33,803 nt of DNA from Cyclobacteriaceae bacterium (GCA_026989535.1 JALSJD010000089.1:1-33803); one strand, 5' to 3'; shown: positions 17,360 to 25,229, counted from the stretch's first letter. Made by a program: numbers and translations. Notes: generated by a model not told the origin, from the sequence alone.

Positions 17360-18142
17360 TTAAAAATCCTTTTTAGAAGATATTTTTTTTATAAAAAAGA
17401 TAGGAATCCCTGTCCACACCATTAAAATGCCTATGGAAGCAAACAAACCTGTGTTAGTTCCAAAAAATTTTTGAAATACTGCTCCTGTGTAGCCAAGCAA
17501 TGCTGAAATATCTAATTTTAAGAGTATTAAAATTCTCGATAAATCGATAGGGTTGAGCATAGTGGCAATTAGCGAAAACTTATCTAACGGGTATTCATCA
17601 AAAACTACTAGTGATATTAAGAAAAGGCCATCGTAAATAACCGCCATAAATAGCCAAATAAAAATGGCATAGCCAAAGCCTTTAATTTTGTTTTCGTGCA
17701 TTAAGGCTATGTTAGAGGCTATTGCCACAAAAATAAAGGTGAGGAAAGAGCCAGAAACTAGTAGTAGCCCAAAGTTCCAAATTTCAGAGGATTGGAACAC
17801 TCCATAAATCATAAACGGAACACCCAAGCCAAGCACTAAGCTTAACGTTAGAGAAAGTGCTATTCCTAAATATTGCCCCAAAAATATGGTAGAGCGTTTA
17901 ATGGGTTGTGCTAAGAGCAACTCGGTAAACTCACGGGCACTGTAAAAGTACATTACGCCAAATATGGTGCCTATCATGGGGGTAAGTACAATAATGATGT
18001 TCATTAAAGTAATCACTGATTTAGATACACTACTGTTTAAAAACAGGAGCGCAAACCCTAACACGAGGTAAAAGAAAAAATAAACGTAGCTCCAACGGCT
18101 TCGAACTAAATCGTAAAAACTATATTGTAATATTTTAAACAT
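17360..18142 (-). CDS. nosY: NosY, ABC permease of the nitrous oxide reductase maturation system
   Basis: A 260-residue polytopic membrane protein with six hydrophobic segments and an ABC-2 type layout, starting MFKILQYSFYDLVRSRWSYVYFF. It contains the FYSAREFTELLLAQPIKRSTIF segment typical of NosY and related permeases. It overlaps nosF by 8 bp. NosDFY together support assembly of the copper-sulfide CuZ centre of NosZ in the periplasm. It is the last gene of the nos run. Confidence 0.88.
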   Translation of the reverse strand: MFKILQYSFYDLVRSRWSYVYFFFYLVLGFALLFLNSSVSKSVITLMNIIIVLTPMIGTIFGVMYFYSAREFTELLLAQPIKRSTIFLGQYLGIALSLTLSLVLGLGVPFMIYGVFQSSEIWNFGLLLVSGSFLTFIFVAIASNIALMHENKIKGFGYAIFIWLFMAVIYDGLFLISLVVFDEYPLDKFSLIATMLNPIDLSRILILLKLDISALLGYTGAVFQKFFGTNTGLFASIGILMVWTGIPIFFIKKISSKKDF

Positions 18143-18842
18143 TTTTTTCGGTTAAAATGGTAGCAATGGCATGTTCTAAATCGTTTTGAGTGCTTTTCTT
18201 TTTAAGCTCAGCTACTGTGCCCTTAAAATAGATTTTTCCTTCTAACAGAAAAACAATTTCATCGGCCATGGTATCAACAAAATCCATAATATGGGTGGTA
18301 ATCAAAATTGTTTTGCCGGCTTCTTTTTCTTTATTGATTAGCCCTTTTAAATTAATAAGCGAAACGGGGTCTAATCCAGTGGTAGGCTCATCAAGAATAA
18401 TAAGCGGGCAATTAAACATAAATGCTAATACTAGGTTTACTTTTTGTTTAGTGCCACCCGAAAGGTTACCCAATTTTTTATCCATAAAAGGGGCCAATCC
18501 AAACAACTCAATTAATTCTTTATCATTAGCTGTTTGCCCTCTAAGGTTTTTAATCATACCTATAAGTTCTTCTACTGTTAGGTTTTCAGGAAATTGTGCT
18601 ATTTGGGGCAAGTAATTAAGGTTATTACGGTACTCCCATTGGTCTTTTATGGGTTTGTTTTCTATTAATATTGTACCTGATTGCGGAATAACCATACCCA
18701 AAATACTTTTTATAAGGGTAGTTTTACCCGAGCCATTGGGCCCTAAAATAGCAAAAATTCCTCCTCCTTTAATTTCAAGACTTATGCCTTCAAGCACTTG
18801 TACTTTGCCAAAGCGTTTATGTAAATTGGTTATTTCAATCAT
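18135..18842 (-). CDS. nosF: NosF, ABC ATPase
   Basis: A 235-residue ABC ATPase with Walker A GPNGSGKTTL (about residue 34), signature LSGGTKQKVNL and Walker B LIILDEPTTGLDP, then a switch His in TTHIMDFVD. It should power NosY and, with NosD, form the NosDFY complex. It overlaps nosD by 4 bp and nosY by 8 bp, which is strong evidence for one transcript. The assignment to NosF rests mainly on context, since the ATPase itself is generic. Confidence 0.88.
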   Translation of the reverse strand: MIEITNLHKRFGKVQVLEGISLEIKGGGIFAILGPNGSGKTTLIKSILGMVIPQSGTILIENKPIKDQWEYRNNLNYLPQIAQFPENLTVEELIGMIKNLRGQTANDKELIELFGLAPFMDKKLGNLSGGTKQKVNLVLAFMFNCPLIILDEPTTGLDPVSLINLKGLINKEKEAGKTILITTHIMDFVDTMADEIVFLLEGKIYFKGTVAELKKKSTQNDLEHAIATILTEKNV

Positions 18843-20083
18843 TGTATAACTTTCATTTTAGGCGTTGCATCAACCAAATCATCGGGTGTAAATACAGGCG
18901 ATACTTTTTCGGAAAAGTTTAAAATATCTATAAATAAACTTCTGAGCAAAACAATAGTTTCTGGTGTTTGATTAACAATGTAAGAAAATAGTTTAACAGG
19001 GCGATAGGGTACATCCCCAATGCCATCTTTATCTAAATCATACCCTGTGTAGTCGCTCCAGTAATTATTATTAAAACTATTATCATTCATTTTACTATTA
19101 TACGAAACATCAAAAGAGTTGTCAATAAAATTATTATTTGCAAATATATTGGCATAGCAGCCTCCTCTAATTTTTACAGCCCATCCATTTCTTATAAAAT
19201 TATTGTTTTTGTAGTTTATTCGGGTAGAGCCTTCTACGTTAATGGCAATGGTGTTTTCTTCAAAAATATTATCTTCTATTTCAGCATCGTAAATTTCTTT
19301 TAATAATAACCCAAAAGAGGCTGTTCCCCAGTTCTTATAGAAACGGTTTCTTTTCATACCAATAAACTTCGAAAACATTACAGCCACCCCTGCTCCATTA
19401 TTTATAAACTCATTATCATAATACGTGTCGTTATTAGAAAACATAAAGTGAAGCCCATAGCGTAAGTTGTTTGTGCTAATATTATTAGCAATATGGCTTT
19501 CATCTACAAATTCAAAATAGATGCCATCACGTAAATTAGACAGGTGATTATTGGTAACAGTCATATTATCAGAATGCCAAATATGCACGCCATTGCCCGA
19601 GCTATACTCCTTAGTAGCATTACTCGATACCTTATTATTATGTATGATGCCAAAATGAGATTTTTCAACCAAAATTCCAAAAAACACATTGCGGAGCTCG
19701 TTGTCTTCGATGGTAAAATAATTGCATCTGGATAGGTGAATAGCAGCATAATCTTTGGTGTAACTAACACCCACATTTTGTATAATAAGCCCTTTTATAA
19801 CTATGCTATCGGCTGATATTACCAAAATACCTGCTTTAGACTCACCATCAATAATTGGTTTATCAACTCCTATTAGCACCAAAGGTTTGTTTATTACAAT
19901 TTCGCCTTCCTGGTAAAAACCGCTTTTTACTAATAGTGTATCTCCGGGCGAGGCTTTTGCAATGGCCTCCGTTATGGTTGTGATTTTGCAAGTTGAACAT
20001 ACCTCTAGTGTATTGCCAAAAGCACTGTTTATTGGGGTGTTAGCACATAAAAAAATGGCTGCTGCAAATAATAATTGCCTCAT
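18839..20083 (-). CDS. nosD: NosD, periplasmic copper-site maturation protein
   Basis: A 414-residue protein with a signal peptide (about 1-23) and a long right-handed parallel beta helix of CASH/NosD repeats. Many short units such as NTYYDNEFINNG and YKNNNFIRNG run between residues 60 and 350. The NosD signature near the end, NNYWSDYTGYDLDKDGIGDVPYRP, is clear. Periplasmic NosD receives input from NosL and NosFY and is needed for CuZ assembly on NosZ. The 41 bp between it and the cupin gene has no terminator. Confidence 0.93.
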   Translation of the reverse strand: MRQLLFAAAIFLCANTPINSAFGNTLEVCSTCKITTITEAIAKASPGDTLLVKSGFYQEGEIVINKPLVLIGVDKPIIDGESKAGILVISADSIVIKGLIIQNVGVSYTKDYAAIHLSRCNYFTIEDNELRNVFFGILVEKSHFGIIHNNKVSSNATKEYSSGNGVHIWHSDNMTVTNNHLSNLRDGIYFEFVDESHIANNISTNNLRYGLHFMFSNNDTYYDNEFINNGAGVAVMFSKFIGMKRNRFYKNWGTASFGLLLKEIYDAEIEDNIFEENTIAINVEGSTRINYKNNNFIRNGWAVKIRGGCYANIFANNNFIDNSFDVSYNSKMNDNSFNNNYWSDYTGYDLDKDGIGDVPYRPVKLFSYIVNQTPETIVLLRSLFIDILNFSEKVSPVFTPDDLVDATPKMKVIQ

Positions 20084-20124
20084 AAGATGTAGCTATGTAA
20101 GCGGTTGTTCTAATATCTATATTA

Positions 20125-20412
20125 TTATCGAATAACCAATACTAATGAGTCAGTATTTGCTACTATACTATGCTCAACATTAACAGGTATTTTAAATGTT
20201 ACCCCTGGGGTAAGCTTAATATCTTCTTCTTGTATATGAAAAACTGCTTCTCCCTGATGCATTATTAATAATGTTTCTTTAGGTGTGGTATGTTTGGGTA
20301 ATGAGTGGCCTGCTTCAATACTAATCAGAATGGTTTCACAGCTATCATTTTTAAGCAATTTTTCTACGGTAAGCCCATTAAAAGGCTTAGTTATTATATC
20401 TAATACATTCAT
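20125..20412 (-). CDS. Small cupin-domain protein in the nos cluster
   Basis: A 95-residue single cupin without a signal peptide. The conserved core is visible as GHSLPKHTTPKETLLIMHQGEAVF (motif 1, with two His and a Glu as likely metal ligands) and GVTFKIPVNVEHSIVA (motif 2 with one His). It lies between nosL and nosD on the same strand, so it is probably co-transcribed. Its role is not known; a cytoplasmic metal- or redox-related function is only an inference from the context. It is separated from nosL by a block of four hairpins. Confidence 0.75.
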   Translation of the reverse strand: MNVLDIITKPFNGLTVEKLLKNDSCETILISIEAGHSLPKHTTPKETLLIMHQGEAVFHIQEEDIKLTPGVTFKIPVNVEHSIVANTDSLVLVIR

Positions 20413-20424
20413 ATTTTTAATCGC

Positions 20425-20526
20425 AGGGCGATAGCCCTTTTGGTTTAATTCCCCGACCCTTGTGGTCGGAAATAATTTTGTTTGCGCAGCAAACTCCTAA
20501 TAATACCCCGATGGCTCTGCATCGGG
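20425..20526. repeat. Four-hairpin palindromic block between nosL and the cupin gene
   Basis: Four stems follow one another: AGGGC/GCCCT (20425-20438), CCGACC/GGTCGG (20453-20469), GTTTGC/GCAAAC (20480-20494) and CCCGATG/CATCGGG (20507-20526). All are perfect with loops of 3-6 nt. The last shares its CCCGAT/ATCGGG core with the hairpins at both tRNA loci. This looks like a REP/BIME-type mosaic of palindromes. No RAYT transposase is in the window. Confidence 0.75.
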
Positions 20527-20531
20527 ATAGT

Positions 20532-20963
20532 TTAATTGATTTTGCTTTGCACTTCGTTCCAGTTGTACAATTCGCCCCCAGACTCTTTTTGAGTTTCTTG
20601 CGCATCTTCTTTTGAGCTAAACCCCGAAAGAAAGGCTCCCATTGGGCTTTTAATTTGGGGGGAGATTAAATAAGTAGCAGCTTTGGCATCTATTAATGCG
20701 CCTGGCGATGTGTAATCGTTTACAAAAAAGAGAGCAATGTCTTTACCCTCTTTTTTCTTTAAATCATTTATCATACACTCAATGGCATCGTACTTAAATA
20801 CTTTGCCTTTGTTTGTAACAATTTCAGAAGCATGTTGTTGATCTACAATAGTCATTTGGCAAAAATGGCAGGAGTCGCTTCCATAGTTTATTTTTTCGGA
20901 CTCTACTGAGCAGGAAAAAATAGTTATAAAAAAAAGGATGATAACAGAAGTAGTGTGTTTCAT
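20532..20963 (-). CDS. nosL: NosL, copper chaperone lipoprotein
   Basis: From the ATG at 20963 this is 144 residues with a lipoprotein signal ending at C18 (ITIFSC). An ATG 12 codons further upstream would place the signal internally and overlap the previous gene, so I reject it. The NosL core is clear: C32-x2-C35-x-M37 (SCHFCQMTIVDQQHASEI), followed by KVFKYDAIECMINDL and a GAFLSGF segment. NosL binds Cu(I) in the periplasm and delivers it to the NosZ maturation apparatus. Four bases separate it from the preceding 4-TM gene. Confidence 0.93.
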   Translation of the reverse strand: MKHTTSVIILFFITIFSCSVESEKINYGSDSCHFCQMTIVDQQHASEIVTNKGKVFKYDAIECMINDLKKKEGKDIALFFVNDYTSPGALIDAKAATYLISPQIKSPMGAFLSGFSSKEDAQETQKESGGELYNWNEVQSKIN

Positions 20964-20967
20964 TTTA

Positions 20968-21558
20968 TTAAGAATTTGCTTCCTCCTTTTTATCCACATA
21001 AAAAGCTACTACCGATAAACCCATACCTATAAACATTAAATAGGCGCCTGTCATTGGCCATGATTTAGCTTTAAAGTTTAGAATAGTTTTATTGCCAATT
21101 AGTGGAGGCTGATAGGCCAAAGGGTTTCCATTTTCATCGGTAAATTTAATGGCTGCCTTGGGGTTAAGGTTGTGTCCGTATTCGTATTCCCAAGCATAAA
21201 AATCATACATGCCAGCTGTACCTAAAATTGACATAACCACAAACCAAGTAATATAAAGGCTTTTTTTCCCAATAAGCCCTATTATCATTCCAATCAAGCT
21301 CATTGCCCCAATTACAATCGGAAAAATATCAAACTCAGGCATATGTTCAGGTATTTCCTTCATTCCCACATAATGGTTCATTAAATTTATGTTTTGAATA
21401 TCATTTGGGTTATGGTCAGCAATTTTATTAATCCAAATATCCATTCCAATGGGTTCTGGGTATTGAGGAGCTTCTAAGGTGATGTTCCAAAGTGGAAACA
21501 CAAAAAGTGAGAGCAGTAGAAATGCTCCAAGTACCATAATGATTTTAGACTTTTTCAT
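20968..21558 (-). CDS. Four-TM membrane protein of the nos cluster, possible copper site
   Basis: A 196-residue protein with membrane segments at about 5-24, 79-97, 101-118 and 168-188. The first loop (25-78), likely periplasmic, contains M60, H62, M66, H72 and M73 within 14 residues, a spacing that could bind Cu(I). I recognise this as a protein often found beside nosL in Bacteroidota nos loci, but I know no established function. It might correspond to the clade II accessory membrane protein NosB by position; I have not shown homology, so no symbol is given. It is the first gene after the putative nosZ terminator and is tightly coupled to nosL. Confidence 0.7.
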   Translation of the reverse strand: MKKSKIIMVLGAFLLLSLFVFPLWNITLEAPQYPEPIGMDIWINKIADHNPNDIQNINLMNHYVGMKEIPEHMPEFDIFPIVIGAMSLIGMIIGLIGKKSLYITWFVVMSILGTAGMYDFYAWEYEYGHNLNPKAAIKFTDENGNPLAYQPPLIGNKTILNFKAKSWPMTGAYLMFIGMGLSVVAFYVDKKEEANS

Positions 21559-21591
21559 AGCAATAAAGATAATATATAAAAAATGAGAGGT

Positions 21592-21641
21592 ATAAAAAAA
21601 AGGACAAAGGCGTCAGATTTAGTAACTAAAAATGACGCCTT
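21592..21641 (-). terminator. Terminator/attenuator between nosZ and the maturation genes
   Basis: A 9-bp stem (AAGGCGTCA 21607-21615 with TGACGCCTT 21633-21641) with a nested TTTAGT/ACTAAA pairing in its loop is followed on the minus strand by a run of eight T (21594-21601). It lies 28 bp past the nosZ stop. It could give more cytochrome c-fasciclin-nosZ mRNA than accessory-gene mRNA. Confidence 0.65.
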
Positions 21642-21669
21642 ATATCACATACTAACATTCTTGTTCTAA

Positions 21670-23631
21670 CTATTCATCGTCTAATGACCATTTTAAAGGA
21701 ACATCAGATCCTTTAGGAGAAACGCGAACATACCCTTGCATTTCCTGATGTAGTGCTGAACAAAAATCAGTGCAATAGAATGGCCATACCCCTTGATTTT
21801 TTGCTTCCCAAACAAACGTTTCGGTTTGGCCAGGCATAATCAAAAGTTCAGAGGTTTGGGCACCTATCATACTGATACCGTGAGGCACATCATAGTCTTG
21901 TTCCAAGTTTGTAACGTGGAAATAAACCCTGTCGCCTTCTTGAATTCCTTCAATATTATCAGGGGCAAAATGGCTACGTATCATAGTCATATAAATATGA
22001 ACCGTGTTGCCATCTCTAACAACTTTAGCATCTTTTTCGCTTAGGGTCGCATAAGGGTGCTTGTTGTCTTCTAGTTTAAAATATTTTTTAGAATGTGGTG
22101 CAACCAAATCAGCAGGAATGCCAGCTGCATAGTGGGGTTCGCCTACTGTAGGGAAATCTAATAGTAACTCCATTTTTTCACCTGTAATGTCATAAAGTTG
22201 AGCCGATTGCGTAACCTCAGGACCCGTTGGTAAATAACGATCTTTTGTTATCTTGTTCATAGCCACTAGGTACTTACCAAATGGTTTTTGAGAATTACCA
22301 CCAGGAATCATTAAGTGCCCTACTGAGTAATAAGTAGGTTTTCTGTCAATTACTTCCCAAGTTCCCAATTTCCATTTAACCACTTCTGAAGAAATAAAGA
22401 AAGTAGTATAAGCGTTTCCTTTACCATCAAACTCTGTATGTAGTGGACCTAGTCCTGGCTGAACTACCGTACCAGCTAATATATCTTCGAAGTTAAGAAT
22501 TGGAATACCGTATGCATCTCCAGCAAACTTTTCATTTTCAATGGCATCAAGCATTTTTGTAAAGGAGTGTACTGTTAAATTAGCAGAAAGTTTTCCACTA
22601 CCCACAATATACTCACCCGATGGATCAACATCGCACCCGTGAGGCGATTTTGGTGTGGGCAAGAAATAAATAGCTCCAGGAACATCTTTTGGGTCAACTG
22701 TTAAAACTTCAGTTTTCATCGTAGAGGTTGCCATATGTGTTTCATCGCTGTAAATATTGTGAGCGTACTTAGTTTTCATTTTTGTACCTCCACCGTTGGC
22801 AACAAATTCTTCAATTTTTTTCCAATTTATAGCAGCAATATAATCTTTATCGTTTTGAGAAGCATTTACTTCTAGCAGCGTGTGCGCTTCTTCTGTATTA
22901 TAAGTTGTATAAAAGAACCATCCATGCGATTTTCCTCTACCGGGGTGCGCTTTGTCATAGTTAAATCCTGGCATCATAATCTGAAATGAAAGGTCCATCT
23001 GCCCTGTTTCAGGGTCAACTTTTAAAAATGATAATGCACCTTTAAAATTTCCTTTGTACTCATTAATGGGCATATCACGTTGAGGAACAGGTACACCAAA
23101 ACGAGTACCTGCAATTACATACTCTGTATTATCAGTAACATACGAAGAACTATGGTTACCGGCACTATTAGGAATCTCAATTATCTCTACCGTTTCAAAA
23201 GTTTCTAAGCTAATTCGGGCTATACGAGGGGTGTTATTGGCATTAATAAATACCCATCTTCCGTCTAATACTCCGTTTGTTTGAGAAATATCAGGGTGAT
23301 GCGAGTCATCCCAAGGAATAAAACCATAAGACGTGTTTAGCATAGGTTTGGTTTCTTCGTTAAAACCATAGGCTTTTTCGCCATCTACAGAAAAAACAGG
23401 GATAACTTTAAAAATTCGTCCAGAAGGCAATCCAATTACCGATAACTGGCCACTAAATCCACCAGAAATAAATCCGTAAAATTCATCGTGCTCACCAGGA
23501 GCTACAAATGAGCGTTCTGCGAGGTTTCCTCCTAAGGCTCCTTTGCTTTCTTTTTTAGCATTGTCGCAACTCGTAAACGAAAGTGCTACTCCCGCTAAAG
23601 CTGCTGCAAATAAATATTTTGTTAGTTTCAT
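21670..23631 (-). CDS. nosZ: Nitrous oxide reductase NosZ, clade II, lipoprotein type
   Basis: NosZ reduces N2O to N2 in the periplasm. The 653-residue protein has a Sec lipoprotein signal with the lipobox ending at C22 (SFTSC) instead of the Tat signal of clade I enzymes. The beta-propeller domain carries His motifs expected for the seven-His CuZ site: DDSHHPD (H111, H112), GKSHGWFFY, SPHGCDVDPSGEY, PLHTEFD, SVGHLMIP and PHYAAG. The C-terminal cupredoxin domain has the CuA motif C620-x3-C624-x3-H628-x2-M631. All key residues appear intact, so the enzyme should be functional. It lies between the fasciclin gene (17 bp upstream) and a terminator. Confidence 0.97.
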   Translation of the reverse strand: MKLTKYLFAAALAGVALSFTSCDNAKKESKGALGGNLAERSFVAPGEHDEFYGFISGGFSGQLSVIGLPSGRIFKVIPVFSVDGEKAYGFNEETKPMLNTSYGFIPWDDSHHPDISQTNGVLDGRWVFINANNTPRIARISLETFETVEIIEIPNSAGNHSSSYVTDNTEYVIAGTRFGVPVPQRDMPINEYKGNFKGALSFLKVDPETGQMDLSFQIMMPGFNYDKAHPGRGKSHGWFFYTTYNTEEAHTLLEVNASQNDKDYIAAINWKKIEEFVANGGGTKMKTKYAHNIYSDETHMATSTMKTEVLTVDPKDVPGAIYFLPTPKSPHGCDVDPSGEYIVGSGKLSANLTVHSFTKMLDAIENEKFAGDAYGIPILNFEDILAGTVVQPGLGPLHTEFDGKGNAYTTFFISSEVVKWKLGTWEVIDRKPTYYSVGHLMIPGGNSQKPFGKYLVAMNKITKDRYLPTGPEVTQSAQLYDITGEKMELLLDFPTVGEPHYAAGIPADLVAPHSKKYFKLEDNKHPYATLSEKDAKVVRDGNTVHIYMTMIRSHFAPDNIEGIQEGDRVYFHVTNLEQDYDVPHGISMIGAQTSELLIMPGQTETFVWEAKNQGVWPFYCTDFCSALHQEMQGYVRVSPKGSDVPLKWSLDDE

Positions 23632-23648
23632 TTTATATTAAGTTAGAG

Positions 23649-24230
23649 TTATTCTGATTTAGGTAAAAGAACCTCATCAACTACATTTACAATACCGTTT
23701 GCTGTTTGAATGGAGGCTAATACTTTAACTCCATTTACAAAAACGTCATCTCCGTCAACGGTAACTTCAAAGTAGTCTCCAGTTGCCATGTAAAGCTTTC
23801 TTCCTTTGCGGGCTTCTTTTTTTAAAGCTTCAATGTTGTAAGATCCTGGAGCCGCATGCCTAGTTAAGATAGTAGCTAAGTCGCCTACATTTTCTGGCTT
23901 AAGTAATGTGTCAACAGTACCTTCTGGTAATTTGTCGAACGCTGCATTAGTAGGTGCAAAAACAGTTAATGGACCTGCATTAACCAATATATGCTCAATT
24001 TTAGCTGCTTGTACTGCAGCTACCAACGTAGTGTGGTCAGGAGATCCAATTGCCACTTGCAAAATATTAGGATCCGATTCGTTATCTACAACTGATGCTT
24101 GCCCTAAGGGTGTATTATCAGCTGTAGCATTAGAGGATTCTGTATCCCCTTCTTGTGTTTCGCTGCTTGTGCACGCACTAAAAATCAATAGTACTCCTGC
24201 AACAAACAGGCTGTAAATTGTGGTTTTCAT
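23649..24230 (-). CDS. Fasciclin (FAS1) lipoprotein in the nos cluster
   Basis: A 193-residue protein with a lipobox ending at C20 (IFSAC), a Ser/Thr/Glu-rich linker, and one FAS1 domain from about residue 55. Both FAS1 boxes are visible: GPLTVFAPTNAAFDKLPEG (H1) and ANGIVNVVDEVLLP (H2). FAS1 domains mediate protein or surface contact and have no known catalytic role. Its place between the cytochrome c and nosZ genes suggests it helps hold the membrane-anchored partners together, but this is inference. Confidence 0.85.
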   Translation of the reverse strand: MKTTIYSLFVAGVLLIFSACTSSETQEGDTESSNATADNTPLGQASVVDNESDPNILQVAIGSPDHTTLVAAVQAAKIEHILVNAGPLTVFAPTNAAFDKLPEGTVDTLLKPENVGDLATILTRHAAPGSYNIEALKKEARKGRKLYMATGDYFEVTVDGDDVFVNGVKVLASIQTANGIVNVVDEVLLPKSE

Positions 24231-24242
24231 ATATGTATTAGA

Positions 24243-24725
24243 TTAGAGTGTTCTAAAATATTCCACCACGGCTCGCGCATCGTCTTCTGTTAAGCTTTGG
24301 TTGGCCATGGGGGCACTAAATTTAATAAGCAGTTGTCGGGCAATTGGGTCTTCTTTTACCATCCCCTCTGGGTCAAGAATCATATTCATGACCCAAGCAG
24401 CGGTTCTTCTTTCCATTATTCCTTTTGGAGAAGGCCCAATAAACCGCTTTTCAATTTTATGGCAAGCAGTACACTTAGCCTCGTAAATTACTTTACCAGC
24501 ATCGGCAAGTGCTTGATCAATCTCCGCAGGAAGTTCTAGACTTTTAACAGGGCCTACTCCATTATTGGTTTCCCAGCCTTTTTCGGCTTCTTCCAATGTC
24601 ATTGGGGCTTTAGGAGCTTCTGCAACAGTTTCGCTTTCTGATTTTTCTGATGAACCACCTCCGCAAGAGGTGGCGAAAAAGGCGAGACATAATAAAATAA
24701 GGGTGCTTAATTTGTGATTGTACAT
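24243..24725 (-). CDS. Monohaem cytochrome c lipoprotein, likely electron donor to NosZ
   Basis: From the ATG at 24725 this is a 160-residue lipoprotein (lipobox ATSC, C21). The longer reading frame up to 24800 would bury the signal peptide, so I chose 24725. After a flexible acidic linker comes one class I cytochrome c domain with haem motif C85-T-A-C-H89 and a likely axial Met140 in SAPMANQ. It is the first gene of the run, 12 bp before the fasciclin gene, which fits a role in feeding electrons from the menaquinol/bc-type chain to NosZ. Direct evidence for the partner is lacking. Confidence 0.88.
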   Translation of the reverse strand: MYNHKLSTLILLCLAFFATSCGGGSSEKSESETVAEAPKAPMTLEEAEKGWETNNGVGPVKSLELPAEIDQALADAGKVIYEAKCTACHKIEKRFIGPSPKGIMERRTAAWVMNMILDPEGMVKEDPIARQLLIKFSAPMANQSLTEDDARAVVEYFRTL

Positions 24726-24745
24726 GTTAGTATGTTTAATTTGTG

Positions 24746-24800
24746 CAAATTTAAGATAATAAGATATTTTTATCCTAATAAAATTTGCTGATTTTTGCAA
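24746..24800. promoter_or_regulatory. nos / rrf2 divergent control region
   Basis: On the minus strand TAAATTTG (24753-24746) matches the -7 consensus and points at the cytochrome c gene, but I see no -33 TTTG at the right distance. That would fit an activator- or repressor-controlled promoter. Dyads within the region are AAGATA-TTTT-TATCCT (24761-24776, one mismatch), the wide pair GCAAATTT (24745-24752) / AAATTTGC (24781-24788), and TTGC-N8-GCAA (24785-24800). The first is a plausible operator for the adjacent Rrf2-type regulator. Confidence 0.5.
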
Positions 24801-24821
24801 CTTGTTTAACTGATTTATATC

Positions 24822-25229
24822 ATGTTTTCAAACTCTACGAAGTATGCGATTCGCACCATTGAATATTTATTAAATCATCATGGTGATGAAAAATTGTCAG
24901 TTGCAAATTTGGCTAAAGAGCTTGATATACCTCAGCCTTTTTTGAGTAAAATAATGCAGCAACTGTCAAAAGGGGGGGTAATATCTTCGACAAAGGGCAG
25001 GGGTGGGGGCTTTTATTTGAGCAAAGAAAATATGAACCGGCCTTTAATTGATGTTGTTATTTGTATTGAAGGGTATAATGTGTTTGACAAATGCATTTTA
25101 GGACTAAAAGAGTGTTCCGATGAAAATCCATGCTTATTGCATAAATATTACAAAGTATTTAAGGGAAGTTTGGTAAAGCCGATTGGCCAAGATTCCATTG
25201 AGGAGCTACTTAGGACACCTTCTGGCTAA
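24822..25229 (+). CDS. Rrf2-family transcription regulator, candidate Fe-S sensor of the nos cluster
   Basis: A 135-residue Rrf2 protein. The N-terminal winged helix opens MFSNSTKYAIRTIEYLL, and the recognition part is PQPFLSKIMQQLSKGGVISSTKGRGGGF. Three Cys in DKC-x6-C-x5-C (residues about 88-101) match the arrangement that holds an Fe-S cluster in NsrR and IscR. It is transcribed away from the cytochrome c-nosZ genes with a 96-bp shared control region. An NsrR-like NO-sensing role controlling nos is therefore likely, but an IscR or RsrR type cannot be excluded. Convergent with the carbonic anhydrase gene, 3 bp apart. Confidence 0.85.
   Translation: MFSNSTKYAIRTIEYLLNHHGDEKLSVANLAKELDIPQPFLSKIMQQLSKGGVISSTKGRGGGFYLSKENMNRPLIDVVICIEGYNVFDKCILGLKECSDENPCLLHKYYKVFKGSLVKPIGQDSIEELLRTPSG

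Noticed and set aside
13550-18142. SNF2 helicase as part of a defence island or of the nos operon
   Set aside because: No restriction, methylase or other defence gene is adjacent, and the neighbours are housekeeping or nos genes with a 66-bp gap.
20417-20605. 62-residue open frame over the nosL end and hairpin block
   Set aside because: It is out of frame with nosL and consists mainly of the palindromic repeats.
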